Source of the DNA: an uncultured Opitutaceae bacterium
GTDB lineage: Bacteria; Verrucomicrobiota; Verrucomicrobiia; Opitutales; Opitutaceae
Direction: 5' to 3'
Assembly (NCBI GenBank): GCA_903916755.1
Contig: CAIWXW010000147.1
Coordinates: forward strand, 1 to 33,949
DNA: 33,949 nucleotides
Numbering within the stretch: the stretch's first letter is position 1; every line of letters begins with the position of its first letter. Under the pieces are notes generated by a model. The model was not told the DNA's origin. It did not search any database and saw only the letters and a program-made list of their open reading frames with translations. This document shows, in pieces, positions 17,583 to 26,498 of this stretch. The position numbers were made by a program, and so were the translations under genes.

Positions 17583-19272
17583 TGCCATCCTCATAGAGGT
17601 GGACCGCGCAGGCCAGGCAGGGATCGAAGGAATGGATCGTGCGGATGATCTCCAGCGGCTGCTTGGCGTCGTGCACCGGCGTCCCGATCAGCGCGGCCTC
17701 GTAGGAGGAGCGCTGCCCCTTGGCGTCGCGGGGCGACGCATTCCAGGTTGACGGAACCACCAGCTGATAGTTTTCGATCTTGCCGTCCTTGATCACGATC
17801 CAGTGCGCGAGGGCTCCCCGCGGCGCCTCGGCCGTGCCCACGCCCCGGGCCTCGGAGGGCCACGTCGCCGGATCCCACTTCTCCTTGGTGAAGGTGCGGG
17901 TGTCGCCCGCCTTGATCAATTGGACCAGCTGATCGTAAAAATCGATGTTCCATTGGGCCATCAGCCGGGCCTCGATGCCGCGGGCCGCCGTCCGGCCGAG
18001 GGTGGAGAAGAGCACGGCCGGCGGCGCCTGGAGCACCCCCAGGGCCTCGCTGACGGCGTCCTTGATCTGGGCATTGCCGCCGGCATAGCCCACCAGCATG
18101 CGGGCCAGCGGGCCGACCTCCATGGCGTGGCCCTTCCAGCGGGGCGTCTTCAGCCAGCTGTACTTTTGGGTGACGTCGAGATGCGAGTAGGGCGTCGGCG
18201 GACCGCTGTATTTCAGGCGGGTTTCGCCCTCCCAGGGATGGAGGCCGCGGCCCGGGGCTCCGGAGTATTCATACCAGGAGTGGTCGATGAACTCCTCAAT
18301 CCCCTCGCGCGTGTCCCGCGGATCCACCGGATGGATCTCGTTGAGATTGCGCCCCAAAATCGCCCCGCGCTGGAATTTATAGCCGGAAGGATCCGCAAAT
18401 CCGTTGGTCGGGAGGTCGCCGTAGCAGAGGTAGTTCTCGAGGCCGCCGCCGATGCCCGCCCATTCCAGGTAGTAGGGAGCGATCGCCAGCAGGTCGGGAT
18501 AGTAGACCTGCTCGACAAAATCCTTGGCTTCCTTGAGCAGCTTGGCGACCTGGCCAAGCTGCGTGGCGTTGATGCCGCCCGCCTCCTCCAGGTTGAAGGA
18601 ACACGGCATGCCGCCGACGAGGTAGTTCGGGTGCGGGTTCTTGCCGCCGAAGATGGCGTGGACCTTCACGATTTCCTTCTGCCACTCGAGCGCCTCGAGG
18701 TAGTGGGCGACGGCGATCAGATTGAGCTCGCTCGGCAGCTTGAAGGCGGGATGCCCCCAGTAGGCGTTGGCGAAGATCCCGAGCTGCCCGCTCTGGACGA
18801 AGGTCGTGAGCCGCTTCTGGAGGTCGGAGAAATACCCGGGGGAATTCTTGGGCCAGCGGGAGGTGCGCTGGGCGAGCTGGGAGGCGGCGACGGGGTCGGC
18901 CTTCAGCGCGCTGACCACGTCCACCCAGTCAAGCGCGTGCAGGTGATAGAAGTGCACCACATGGTCCTGCACGTTCTGGGTGCAGTGCATGATGTTCCGG
19001 ATCAGCTCGGCCGCCGGAGGCACCTGGATGCCGAGGGCGTCCTCGACCGCCCGGACCGAGGCCAGCGCGTGCACCGTCGTGCAGACGCCGCAGACGCGCT
19101 CGCAGAAGGCCCAGGCGTCCCGGGGGTCCCGGCCCTTGAGGATGATCTCGAGGCCGCGGACCATGGTGCCCGCGCTCCAGGCGTCCACGATATGGCCATC
19201 CTTGACCTCGGCCTCGATGCGGAGGTGGCCTTCAATGCGGGTGACGGGATCGACGACAATGCGTTCGCTCAT
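17548..19272 (-). CDS. hupL: [NiFe] hydrogenase large subunit
   Basis: A 574-residue catalytic subunit carrying the NiFe(CN)2CO site. The N-terminal motif RVCGVCTTVHA has C61 and C64, and the C-terminal motif DPCLACAVH (550-558) has C552 and C555. The 16 residues after H558 are the extension removed by the maturation protease encoded two genes downstream. RIEGHLRIE at 12-20 is the usual L0 region. The length and motifs match periplasmic group 1 uptake enzymes. It starts 12 bases after the small-subunit gene and is exported together with it, since only the small subunit has a Tat signal. Confidence 0.96.
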   Translation of the reverse strand: MSERIVVDPVTRIEGHLRIEAEVKDGHIVDAWSAGTMVRGLEIILKGRDPRDAWAFCERVCGVCTTVHALASVRAVEDALGIQVPPAAELIRNIMHCTQNVQDHVVHFYHLHALDWVDVVSALKADPVAASQLAQRTSRWPKNSPGYFSDLQKRLTTFVQSGQLGIFANAYWGHPAFKLPSELNLIAVAHYLEALEWQKEIVKVHAIFGGKNPHPNYLVGGMPCSFNLEEAGGINATQLGQVAKLLKEAKDFVEQVYYPDLLAIAPYYLEWAGIGGGLENYLCYGDLPTNGFADPSGYKFQRGAILGRNLNEIHPVDPRDTREGIEEFIDHSWYEYSGAPGRGLHPWEGETRLKYSGPPTPYSHLDVTQKYSWLKTPRWKGHAMEVGPLARMLVGYAGGNAQIKDAVSEALGVLQAPPAVLFSTLGRTAARGIEARLMAQWNIDFYDQLVQLIKAGDTRTFTKEKWDPATWPSEARGVGTAEAPRGALAHWIVIKDGKIENYQLVVPSTWNASPRDAKGQRSSYEAALIGTPVHDAKQPLEIIRTIHSFDPCLACAVHLYEDGNEIGRHEIGVR

Positions 19273-19284
19273 GGGAGGGTCCGG

Positions 19285-20448
19285 TTAGATTTCGGGATTG
19301 GCGGGGCCGTCCGGCGGGGTCGGTCGGCTGGCCTCGGCGGCCTCGGCATTTTCGCCCGGCTGCTCGCCAATCGTATCCCGCTTGCGGACGCGGGTCACGG
19401 CGGCGTGGGCGGCCAGCGCCACGGCGGTCGCGCCCAGCGCGGTGACGCCCAGGCGGTCGGCCGTGGACTCGATGCCGAAGCCGGGCACATTGGTCAGCCT
19501 CCGATAGAACGGCCCGTTGTCCCAGAATCCCGCCTCCGAGCAGCCGAGGCACGGGTGCCCGGACTGGATGGGGAAACTGGTGCCGTTGTTCCACTTGAGG
19601 GAACCGCAGGCGTTGTAGGTGGTGGGGCCGCGGCAGCCCATCTTGTAGAGGCAGTACCCCTTCTTCGCGTTGGCGTCGTCGAAGGTCTCGACGAAAAGGC
19701 CCGCGTCGAAGTTCGGCCGGCGGTAGCAGGTGTCGTGGACCCGCGCGGAGTAGAAGACCTTGGGCCGCCCAAGCGCGTCGAGCTGCGGCAGCCGGTCGAA
19801 GGTCAGCAGATGGACCAGGACGCCGGCCATCACCTCGGCGATCGGCGGGCACCCCTGCACATGGATGATCGGCTTGTCCTTGATGATCGCCTTGACCGGC
19901 ATGGCCTGGGTGGGATTCGGGTTGGCGCTCTGGACACAGCCGGCGCACGCGCAATTGCCCCAGGCGATGATCGCCTTGGCGCCGGCGGCGACCTCGCGGA
20001 CGGAGTCGATGGCGGATTTTCCGCCGACCACGCAGTACGCCCCGTCCGCCCCGATGGGGATCGAGCCCTCCACCAGCATGACGTATTCGCCGCGGTAGCG
20101 CTTGATCGTGTCCTGCAGCACCTCCTCGGCCTGCTGGCCGGCGGCGGCCTGGAGGGTCTCGGTGTAGTCGAGCGAAAGCTTGTCGAGCAGGATGTCCGCG
20201 ACGATCGGATGCGAGGAGCGGAGGAACGACTCGCTGCAGCAGGTGCATTCCTGGAAGTGCATCCAGACCACGGGCAGCCGCCGCCGGGTCTCGATGGCCC
20301 GCGCGATCTGCGCGATCCCGCTTTCCTGCAGTCCGAGGTACGCGCTCATCCAGGCGCAGAATTTGAGAAAGTCCCGGCGGTTCACGCCGCGGGACTGCAT
20401 CTGCTCGTAGATCGTGGGAACAACCGGGGATTCAAGGAGCGCGGGCAT
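19285..20448 (-). CDS. hupS: [NiFe] hydrogenase small subunit, oxygen-tolerant type
   Basis: A 387-residue Fe-S subunit. The Tat signal is NRRDFLKF (23-30), and a C-terminal membrane anchor lies at about 342-360. The proximal-cluster region reads ECTCCSESF (C68, C70, C71) and GNCACAGCVQ (C166, C168, C171). Subtracting 51 gives positions 17, 19, 20, 115, 117 and 120 of E. coli HyaA numbering. The supernumerary Cys19 and Cys120 that define the oxygen-tolerant [4Fe-3S] cluster are therefore both present, and there is one more cysteine at 117. The whole protein follows HyaA closely (PIAEVMAGVLVHLLTFDR, CYRRPNFDAG, SGHPCLGCSEAGFWD). First gene of the hydrogenase operon, transcribed from a shared-type promoter. 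Confidence 0.95.
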   Translation of the reverse strand: MPALLESPVVPTIYEQMQSRGVNRRDFLKFCAWMSAYLGLQESGIAQIARAIETRRRLPVVWMHFQECTCCSESFLRSSHPIVADILLDKLSLDYTETLQAAAGQQAEEVLQDTIKRYRGEYVMLVEGSIPIGADGAYCVVGGKSAIDSVREVAAGAKAIIAWGNCACAGCVQSANPNPTQAMPVKAIIKDKPIIHVQGCPPIAEVMAGVLVHLLTFDRLPQLDALGRPKVFYSARVHDTCYRRPNFDAGLFVETFDDANAKKGYCLYKMGCRGPTTYNACGSLKWNNGTSFPIQSGHPCLGCSEAGFWDNGPFYRRLTNVPGFGIESTADRLGVTALGATAVALAAHAAVTRVRKRDTIGEQPGENAEAAEASRPTPPDGPANPEI

Positions 20449-20477
20449 GGGGAATCTTGGTTTGGGGAGCGGGGCTG

Positions 20478-20495
20478 AAGAGGCGTCGGCCTCTT
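20478..20495 (-). other. Hairpin in the 5' leader of the hydrogenase transcript
   Basis: On the minus strand AAGAGGC-CGAC-GCCTCTT, a perfect 7-bp stem with a 4-base loop, lies between the predicted +1 (about 20499) and the small-subunit ATG at 20448. It is not followed by a T run. It would sit at the very 5' end of the mRNA, where it could protect the message or affect translation. Confidence 0.5.
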
Positions 20496-20505
20496 TCTGG
20501 CGGCG

Positions 20506-20568
20506 ACTATACTCCTCCCGGAGCGGGTCGGAAACGCATCCCTTGCCAATCGCTCGGCGGATCTTGGC
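20506..20568 (-). promoter_or_regulatory. Promoter of the hydrogenase operon with tandem 21-bp boxes
   Basis: Minus strand: box 1 GCCAAG (20568-20563) with GCCGAG after 4 bp; box 2 GGCAAG (20547-20542) with GCGTTT after 4 bp; -35-like TTTCCG (20534-20529); 17-bp spacer; -10 TATAGT (20511-20506), 36 bp after the start of box 2. It contains exact copies of both 13-mers found elsewhere: CCGCCAAGATCCG and GGCAAGGGATGCG. Confidence 0.7.
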
Positions 20569-20629
20569 GGGACGGCAGTATCGGCTGGACCGCGTCCCCC
20601 CACCGGCCGTCTCTAGCAGTGCACCCCCT

Positions 20630-20974
20630 ATGCACGAGATCGGCATCATGTCCTCCACGCTGGCGGCCGTGGCCGCGGAAGTCCGCCGCCAGGGGGCGAC
20701 TCGCGTCGAGCGGATCCTGCTGCGGGTGGGCGCCCTCTCCGGGGCCGAGCCCGCCGCGCTGCAGTTCGCCTTTGCGGCCGTTTCTCCCGGCACGGCGGCG
20801 GCCGGGGCGGTCCTGGAAATCGAGCTGCTGCCCGCGCGGGCCGTGTGCCCGGACTGCGCCGTCGAGTTCGAGGCGGGCCCGGGCTTCATCACCGCCTGCC
20901 CGCGCTGCCGCCGGTTCTGCGGCGAGCTGCGCCAGGGCCGTGAGCTGGAACTCACCCGCATCGAAATGACCTGA
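20630..20974 (+). CDS. hypA: Hydrogenase nickel incorporation protein HypA
   Basis: A 114-residue nickel/zinc metallochaperone. It begins MHEIGIM, where Met1, His2 and Glu3 form the Ni site, which fixes the start codon. The zinc site is C73-C76 (CPDC) and C90-C93 (CPRC). It delivers Ni to the large subunit together with HypB. It leads hypABFCD on the plus strand and diverges from the hydrogenase genes. I see no convincing 21-bp box array facing this way, so hypA may have a different, perhaps constitutive, promoter. Confidence 0.95.
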   Translation: MHEIGIMSSTLAAVAAEVRRQGATRVERILLRVGALSGAEPAALQFAFAAVSPGTAAAGAVLEIELLPARAVCPDCAVEFEAGPGFITACPRCRRFCGELRQGRELELTRIEMT

Positions 20975-20986
20975 CTCCCAACCTTT

Positions 20987-21721
20987 ATGCTCGTGACCAC
21001 TGACTACAAGGACGAGGCCGGGGACGGATTCACCGTCATCGCCTCCGGACCGGCCCCCTCGGGCCGCACGACGGTTGAGCTGCGGCTGCCGCTGCTGGAC
21101 CTGAACGACCGGCAGGCCGCCCTGAACCGCGCCCATTTTCGCGCGCAAGGCATCACGGCCTTCAATCTCGTCTCCTCGCCCGGCTCCGGGAAGACCGCCC
21201 TCCTCGAGCGGACGCTCGACGAGTTTGCGCATGCGGTAAAATGCGCCGTGCTGGTCGGCGATCTCGAGACCGATTGCGATGCCCGGCGCCTGCGGCGCCC
21301 GCACGCGCCCGTCGCACAGATCACCACGGGGTCGTCCTGCCATCTCGACGCCGCCATGGTGGCCGGGGGGGCCAACGCGCTCGATCTCGAGGGCGTCCGG
21401 CTCCTCTTCGTCGAGAACGTCGGAAACCTGGTTTGCCCGGCGGCGTTTGACCTCGGCGAGGCGGTGCGGGTGGTCCTGCTCTCCGCCGCCGAGGGCGAGG
21501 ACAAGCCGCTCAAGTACCCGCCGATCTTCAAGTCGGCGCAGGTCGTGGTCGTCACCAAGCTGGATCTGGTCGAGCCGCTGGGGTTCGACCTGGCGACCGC
21601 GCTCGACAACATCCGCCGGATCGCGCCCCAGGCGAAGATCCTGACGGTTTCATCCCGGAGCGGCGCCGGGTTGTCCGATTGGTATGCGTTCCTGCGAACC
21701 ACGCTGGAGGCGGGCGCCTAG
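20987..21721 (+). CDS. hypB: Hydrogenase accessory GTPase HypB
   Basis: A 244-residue GTPase powering nickel delivery. P loop SSPGSGKT at 63-70; GDLETDCDA; TTGSSCHLDA, where the Cys and His bind metal at the dimer interface; ENVGNLVCP; and the G4-like TKLDLVEP. The N-terminus lacks the CXXCGC motif and the poly-histidine stretch of some HypB proteins, so nickel storage by HypB is not expected here. It starts 12 bases after hypA. Confidence 0.95.
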   Translation: MLVTTDYKDEAGDGFTVIASGPAPSGRTTVELRLPLLDLNDRQAALNRAHFRAQGITAFNLVSSPGSGKTALLERTLDEFAHAVKCAVLVGDLETDCDARRLRRPHAPVAQITTGSSCHLDAAMVAGGANALDLEGVRLLFVENVGNLVCPAAFDLGEAVRVVLLSAAEGEDKPLKYPPIFKSAQVVVVTKLDLVEPLGFDLATALDNIRRIAPQAKILTVSSRSGAGLSDWYAFLRTTLEAGA

Positions 21722-21736
21722 GCCGGAGGACGCCGC

Positions 21737-24073
21737 ATGCTCGACACGATCCATCCCCCCGCGCGCGCCCCCGTGGCGGCTGCGACCGACCTCCTCCTCC
21801 GGGTGCGCGGCATGGTGCAGGGCGTGGGTTTCCGGCCCTTCGTGCGGCGGAGTGCGGCGGCGCTTGGGCTGCGCGGCTGGATCCGGAACGATAGCGACGG
21901 CGTGCTGATCCGGATGGTCGGGCCCAGGGCGGCCGTCGCGGAACTCGTGCGCCAGCTGCGCGCGGAGGCCCCGGCGGCGGCCCACGTGGAGGAGATGGAG
22001 GCCTGTGCGCCCTTCGCCCTCGAGCCGGCTCCGGGCGAGATGTTTTCCATCCTGGCGAGCGAGGAAGGCGACCGGCCCGTGGCCACCGATGTGCCGCCGG
22101 ATCTCGCCCTCTGCCCGGCATGCCGCGGCGAGATGGCGGATCCGGGCGACCGCCGGCACCGGTATCCCTTCATCAATTGCACGCAGTGCGGCCCCCGCTA
22201 CTCAATTCTCCTGCGCCTCCCCTACGACCGGCCGCACACGAGCATGCGGGAGTTTCCGATGTGCGCGGCCTGCGCGGCGGAGTACGCGGATCCGGCCGAC
22301 CGCCGCTACCATGCGCAGCCCATCGCCTGCCCGCAGTGCGGGCCCGCGATCTTCCTCACTTTGGTGACCGGGGCCGAGGTGCCGGGCGAGGCGGGACTGG
22401 CCGAAGCGGTCCGCCTCCTGCGTTGCGGCGGGATCCTGGCGGTGAAGGGCATTGGCGGCTACCACCTGATGGCCGATGCCACCCGGGAGGACGCCGTGGC
22501 GGAGCTGCGCCGCCGGAAGGGCCGCGACGCCAAGCCGCTGGCCGTCATGTTTCCCAACCTGGCGGCGGCGGGGAAGGCGGTTGAGCTCACCCCCGAGGCC
22601 GAGGCCCTCCTGCTCTCCCAGGCCGCGCCGATCGTGCTGCTGCCGCGCCGCGCCGAGGCGGGGCTCGCGGCCGCAATCGCGCCGGGCAATCCCTGGATCG
22701 GAACGCTCCTGCCCTATGCCCCCCTGCAGGTCCTCCTGCTCGAGGCCTTTGGCGGCGCGCTGGTGGCGACCAGCGCCAATCTTTCCGAGGAGCCCCTGTG
22801 CCATGACAACCATGACGCGCAGCGCCGGCTGGCGGGCATCGCCGACGCGTTTCTGGAGCACAATCGGCGGATCGTCCATCCGGTCGACGATTCGGTCGTG
22901 CGGCTGGCGCCGGGCGGCCCGATCCGGCTCCGACGGGCCCGCGGGTATGCGCCCTCGACCCTGCGGCTTCCGACCGAACTTGCGGGGACCTGGCTCTGCG
23001 CGGGCGCGCAGATGAAGGCCACCCTGGCCGTCGCCTCGGGCCACCGGGTCATCGTGAGCCCCCATGTGGGAGACCTGGGCAGCCTCGCTTCGCGAAGGGC
23101 CTACGCCCACACGGCGGAAACCCTGGCGGAATTGAACGGCGCGCACTTCACCGCGGTCGCCTGCGACCTGCACCCCGATTACGCCTCCACCCGCTTCGCG
23201 ACCGAACTCGGATTGCCGCGGGTTTCCGTGCAGCACCATCTGGCGCATGTCCTGGCTTGCCTGCTGGAGCACCGCGAGAGGCCCGAAGGGGTGCTAGGGG
23301 TCGCCTGGGACGGGACCGGCTACGGCGTCGACGGGACGATCTGGGGCGGCGAGTTCCTTCTCCTGGAAAAGGGCGAGGCGAGCCGCTTTGCGCGGCTGCG
23401 CCCCTTCCGGCTGCCGGGCGGCGAGGCGGCGATTCGCGACGCCCGGCGCACCGCGCTCGCGCTCGCCCGCACAATCTCGCATCCGGGCTATGAGGAATTG
23501 GGCGAACGCCTGGGCCTGGCCGCCACCGCCCATGCGCTCGGCCACATGCTCGAGCACGGACTGAATTCGCCGGTCACGACAAGCGCGGGACGGCTGTTTG
23601 ACGCGGCGGCGGTCCTCCTCGGGTTGGGGACCGAAAACCACTACGAAGGCCAGCTGCCCCTGGCGCTGGAGGCCGCGGCGCTGCGCGCGACCGGCGCCGA
23701 CGCCCTGCCCTGTCCGGTGCGCGCGGTCCCGGCCGGGGGCGGCGCGGTCTGCGAGCTGGATTGGGCGCCGCTCGTCGATGCGATCCTCTCCGCCCGCGCG
23801 GCCGGCCGGGACGCGGGGGAGCTCGCCGCCTCCTTCCATCGGGGGCTGGCGGACGGCATCGTCGCGGTGGCCCGGCGCGCGGGCGTCGGCACCGTGGCGC
23901 TGAGCGGCGGCTGTTTCCAGAATGCCCGCCTGCTGGGGGAGACCTCGCGGGCGCTGGCGACGGCCGGCTTTCGGGTGCTCTCGCACCGCGAGCTGCCCCC
24001 CAATGACGGCAATATCGCCGCCGGCCAGGCGCTGGCCGTCCTCACCGGCCTCAACTCGGTCCACCTGCCCTGA
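21737..24073 (+). CDS. hypF: Carbamoyltransferase HypF
   Basis: A 778-residue enzyme that makes the cyanide ligand precursor: it carbamoylates the C-terminal cysteine of HypE from carbamoyl phosphate. Domains in order: acylphosphatase (about 15-105, RVRGMVQGVGFRPFVRRSA); two zinc fingers (CPAC, CTQCGPRYS, CAAC, CPQCGP, about 120-205); YrdC-like domain (about 215-400); and Kae1-like domain (about 410-770, with AHVLACLLEH and SGGCFQNARLL). Length is normal. It follows hypB by 15 bases. Confidence 0.96.
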   Translation: MLDTIHPPARAPVAAATDLLLRVRGMVQGVGFRPFVRRSAAALGLRGWIRNDSDGVLIRMVGPRAAVAELVRQLRAEAPAAAHVEEMEACAPFALEPAPGEMFSILASEEGDRPVATDVPPDLALCPACRGEMADPGDRRHRYPFINCTQCGPRYSILLRLPYDRPHTSMREFPMCAACAAEYADPADRRYHAQPIACPQCGPAIFLTLVTGAEVPGEAGLAEAVRLLRCGGILAVKGIGGYHLMADATREDAVAELRRRKGRDAKPLAVMFPNLAAAGKAVELTPEAEALLLSQAAPIVLLPRRAEAGLAAAIAPGNPWIGTLLPYAPLQVLLLEAFGGALVATSANLSEEPLCHDNHDAQRRLAGIADAFLEHNRRIVHPVDDSVVRLAPGGPIRLRRARGYAPSTLRLPTELAGTWLCAGAQMKATLAVASGHRVIVSPHVGDLGSLASRRAYAHTAETLAELNGAHFTAVACDLHPDYASTRFATELGLPRVSVQHHLAHVLACLLEHRERPEGVLGVAWDGTGYGVDGTIWGGEFLLLEKGEASRFARLRPFRLPGGEAAIRDARRTALALARTISHPGYEELGERLGLAATAHALGHMLEHGLNSPVTTSAGRLFDAAAVLLGLGTENHYEGQLPLALEAAALRATGADALPCPVRAVPAGGGAVCELDWAPLVDAILSARAAGRDAGELAASFHRGLADGIVAVARRAGVGTVALSGGCFQNARLLGETSRALATAGFRVLSHRELPPNDGNIAAGQALAVLTGLNSVHLP

Positions 24074-24078
24074 TTCCC

Positions 24079-24336
24079 ATGTGCCTCGCCGTCCCCGGCC
24101 AGATCCTCGACATCAAGGGTGATGATCCCCTGCTCCGCAGCGGGCGCGTCAGCTTCGGCGGCGCCATCCGCGAGGTGAACCTCGGCTGCGTGCCGGAGGC
24201 GCGCGTCGGCGACTACGTGCTGGTGCATGTCGGGCTGGCCCTGAGCGTGGTCGATCCGGCGGAGGCCGAAGCCACCTTCCGCTACCTGCGCGCCATGGGC
24301 GACCTCGACGGCCTCGACCCTTCCCCGCCCCCATGA
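24079..24336 (+). CDS. hypC: Hydrogenase assembly chaperone HypC
   Basis: An 85-residue chaperone starting [10 protein letters not shown]. The N-terminal Cys2 carries the Fe(CN)2CO unit with HypD, and this start is invariant in the family. The mid-protein [20 protein letters not shown] is typical. It overlaps hypD by 4 bases (ATGA) and lies 5 bases after hypF. Confidence 0.95.
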   Translation: MCLAVPGQILDIKGDDPLLRSGRVSFGGAIREVNLGCVPEARVGDYVLVHVGLALSVVDPAEAEATFRYLRAMGDLDGLDPSPPP

Positions 24337-25430
24337 AGTTCGTGAACGAATACCGCGACTCCTCGGTCGTCGCCACCCTGGTCGGGGCGATCGCCCGCGT
24401 GGCGACGCGGCCCTGGACGGTGATGGAAATCTGCGGCGGCCAGACGCATGCGATCGTGAAGTTCGGCCTCGACGAGATGCTGCCGCCGGGCCTGACCCTG
24501 GTCCACGGCCCGGGCTGCCCGGTGTGCGTCACGCCGGTGGAGCTGATCGACCAGGCCGTGGCGCTGGCCCAGCGGCCGGAAGTGATCCTCTGCTCGTTCG
24601 GCGACATGCTGCGCGTCCCGGGGACCACGATCGACCTGCTGACCGCCAAGGCGCGCGGCGGAGACGTCCGGATGGTCTATTCGCCGCTGGATGCGGTGGC
24701 GCTGGCCCGCAGCCATCCGCAGCGCGAGGTGGTCTTCTTCGCCGTCGGCTTCGAGACCACGGCCCCGGCCAACGCCCTGGCGGTCCTGCAGGCCGAGCGC
24801 GAGGGGCTGCGGAACTTCTCGGCTCTCGTTTCCCATGTCCTGGTGCCCCCGGCCATGCGGGCGATCCTCGCGGCGCCCGACAACCGCGTCCAGGGCTTCC
24901 TGGCGGCCGGGCATGTCTGCGCGGTGATGGGCACCGCGGAATACGGGCCCCTGGCGCGGGAATTCGGGGTTCCGATGGTCGTCACCGGCTTCGAGCCGGT
25001 CGACATCCTCGAGGGCCTGCTGCGCTGCGTCCGCCAGCTGGAGGCGGGCCGGGCCGAAATGGAAAACGCCTATGCCCGGGCCGTGCGCGAGACGGGGAAC
25101 CCGTCGGCCCGCGCCCTGGTCTCCCGCGCCTTCACGGTCGTCGACCGCAACTGGCGGGGCTTGGGGCCGATTCCGGCGAGCGGCCTCGCGCTCCGGCCGG
25201 AGCTGGTCCGCTTCGCGGCCGAACGGAAATTCGGGCTCGCCCCGGCGCTCCTGGGGCCGGCCGGCGAATGCATCAGCGGGTCGATCATGCGGGGAATCAG
25301 GAAGCCCCATGACTGCCCGGCCTTCGGCACCCGCTGTACCCCGGATCGCCCCCTGGGCGCCCCGATGGTGTCCAGCGAGGGCGCCTGCGCCGCGTACTAC
25401 CGGTACCGCCACCGGGCGTCGGCGGCCTGA
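24333..25430 (+). CDS. hypD: Hydrogenase formation protein HypD
   Basis: A 365-residue Fe-S protein, the scaffold on which Fe(CN)2CO is assembled with HypC. Signatures: [30 protein letters not shown], and the C-terminal cysteine set in [18 protein letters not shown] and [13 protein letters not shown]. The TGA stop at 25428-25430 is only two bases from the stop codon of the convergent hypE, leaving no room for a terminator between them. Confidence 0.96.
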   Translation: MKFVNEYRDSSVVATLVGAIARVATRPWTVMEICGGQTHAIVKFGLDEMLPPGLTLVHGPGCPVCVTPVELIDQAVALAQRPEVILCSFGDMLRVPGTTIDLLTAKARGGDVRMVYSPLDAVALARSHPQREVVFFAVGFETTAPANALAVLQAEREGLRNFSALVSHVLVPPAMRAILAAPDNRVQGFLAAGHVCAVMGTAEYGPLAREFGVPMVVTGFEPVDILEGLLRCVRQLEAGRAEMENAYARAVRETGNPSARALVSRAFTVVDRNWRGLGPIPASGLALRPELVRFAAERKFGLAPALLGPAGECISGSIMRGIRKPHDCPAFGTRCTPDRPLGAPMVSSEGACAAYYRYRHRASAA

Positions 25431-25432
25431 CC

Positions 25433-26485
25433 TCAGCAGATTCGGGGCAGTTGCTCGCCGCTCAGGCGATCGAGCACGCGGTCGACGCCGATTTCGCTGC
25501 GCAGCACCACGCCGTGTCCCGGCCCCGGCTGGACGGTGCCAATCCGAATGGGGCCGCCGCCGCGGGCGTGGCGGGCGAGGATCGCGACGGCCGCGTCCGC
25601 CTGGGCCGCCGGCAGGATGCAGACAAAGCGGCCTTCGTTGGCCACATAGCAGGGATCGAGGCCCAGGACCTCGCAGGCGCCGCGTACGGCCTCGTGCACG
25701 GGAATGGCGGCCTCCTCGACGCTGAAGGTCCGTCGGCTGGCCTGCGCGAGCTCGATCAGCGCCGTGGCCAGCCCGCCGCGCGTCAGGTCGCGCAGGCAGT
25801 GGATTTCGAGACCCGCGGCCAGGAGCGCCTGGACAGGTTCGGCCAGCGGCGCGCAATCGCTTTCAATCGGATTTTCGAATTCCAGGCCTTCGCGCAGGGC
25901 CAGGACGGCCATTCCATGGCGGCCGATGTCGCCGCTGACCACGATGGCATCGCCCGGGCGGATGGAGGCCGGCACGATGGAAAGCGTGTGCTCGAGGACA
26001 CCGATCCCGGAGGTCGTAATGTAGACGCCGTCGCCCTTTCCGCGCTCGACGACCTTGGTGTCGCCCGTCACCAGGCTCACGCCGGCGGCGGCCGCGGCGG
26101 CGCCCATGGCAACGGCGATCTCGTTCAGGCGGGCCAGCGGGAAGCCCTCCTCGAGGACGAAGGCGGCGCTCAGCCAGCGTGGGCGGGCGCCGCACATCGC
26201 GAGGTCGTTCACGGTTCCGTTGACCGCAAGGGTGCCGATGTTGCCGCCAGGGAAAAAGAGGGGGCTGACGACATGCGCGTCGGTCGTGAAGGCCAGGCGG
26301 ACGCCCGCGGTCTCGAGGACGGCCCCATCATGCTCGGCATCCGGCGCCGGGCTGGCGAAGGCGGGCTTGAAGATGCGATTGATCAGATCCTGGGTCAGCC
26401 GCCCGCCCCCGCCGTGGCCCACCGTGACCTCGCTGTGCTGCGAAAACGGCAGGGGGCAGGCGAGCCCGGGGGCGGCGGCGTCCAT
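25433..26485 (-). CDS. hypE: Hydrogenase maturation protein HypE
   Basis: A 350-residue ATP-dependent dehydratase that converts the carbamoylated C-terminal cysteine to a thiocyanate; the CN is then passed to iron. The C-terminus LPRIC is the invariant PRIC-type end. VGHGGGGRLTQDLI near the N-terminus and LTTDAHVVSPLFFPGGNIG-like strands (here FTTDAHVVSPLFFPGG) form the ATP site. The start ATG 26485 gives the usual length. Unusually, it is separated from hypABFCD and lies on the opposite strand, 13 bases behind ccsA, so it is probably cotranscribed with cytochrome c biogenesis genes. Confidence 0.95.
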   Translation of the reverse strand: MDAAAPGLACPLPFSQHSEVTVGHGGGGRLTQDLINRIFKPAFASPAPDAEHDGAVLETAGVRLAFTTDAHVVSPLFFPGGNIGTLAVNGTVNDLAMCGARPRWLSAAFVLEEGFPLARLNEIAVAMGAAAAAAGVSLVTGDTKVVERGKGDGVYITTSGIGVLEHTLSIVPASIRPGDAIVVSGDIGRHGMAVLALREGLEFENPIESDCAPLAEPVQALLAAGLEIHCLRDLTRGGLATALIELAQASRRTFSVEEAAIPVHEAVRGACEVLGLDPCYVANEGRFVCILPAAQADAAVAILARHARGGGPIRIGTVQPGPGHGVVLRSEIGVDRVLDRLSGEQLPRIC

Positions 26486-26498
26486 GGAAGGGCGGGGA

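Noticed and set aside
17803-20478. 891-codon plus-strand frame opposite the hydrogenase subunits.
   Set aside because: Shadow of hupL and hupS caused by GC-rich third positions; composition is low-complexity and there is no start context.
20535-20550. TTGGCAAGGGATGCG read as a sigma-54 promoter (-24 GG / -12 GC).
   Set aside because: The GG-to-GC distance is 10 bp, not the strict 12 bp of sigma-54 promoters, and a sigma-70-like -10 lies at a fixed distance downstream in ten cases.
20570-20629. A shared-type promoter reading towards hypA.
   Set aside because: GGCAGT at 20574 is the only candidate box and the position 36 bp downstream reads TCTCTA; no 21-bp partner box is present in that orientation.
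19285-21000. 571-residue version of the hydrogenase small subunit starting at 21000.
   Set aside because: The extension crosses the predicted promoter and hypA; the Tat signal near ATG 20448 marks the true N-terminus.
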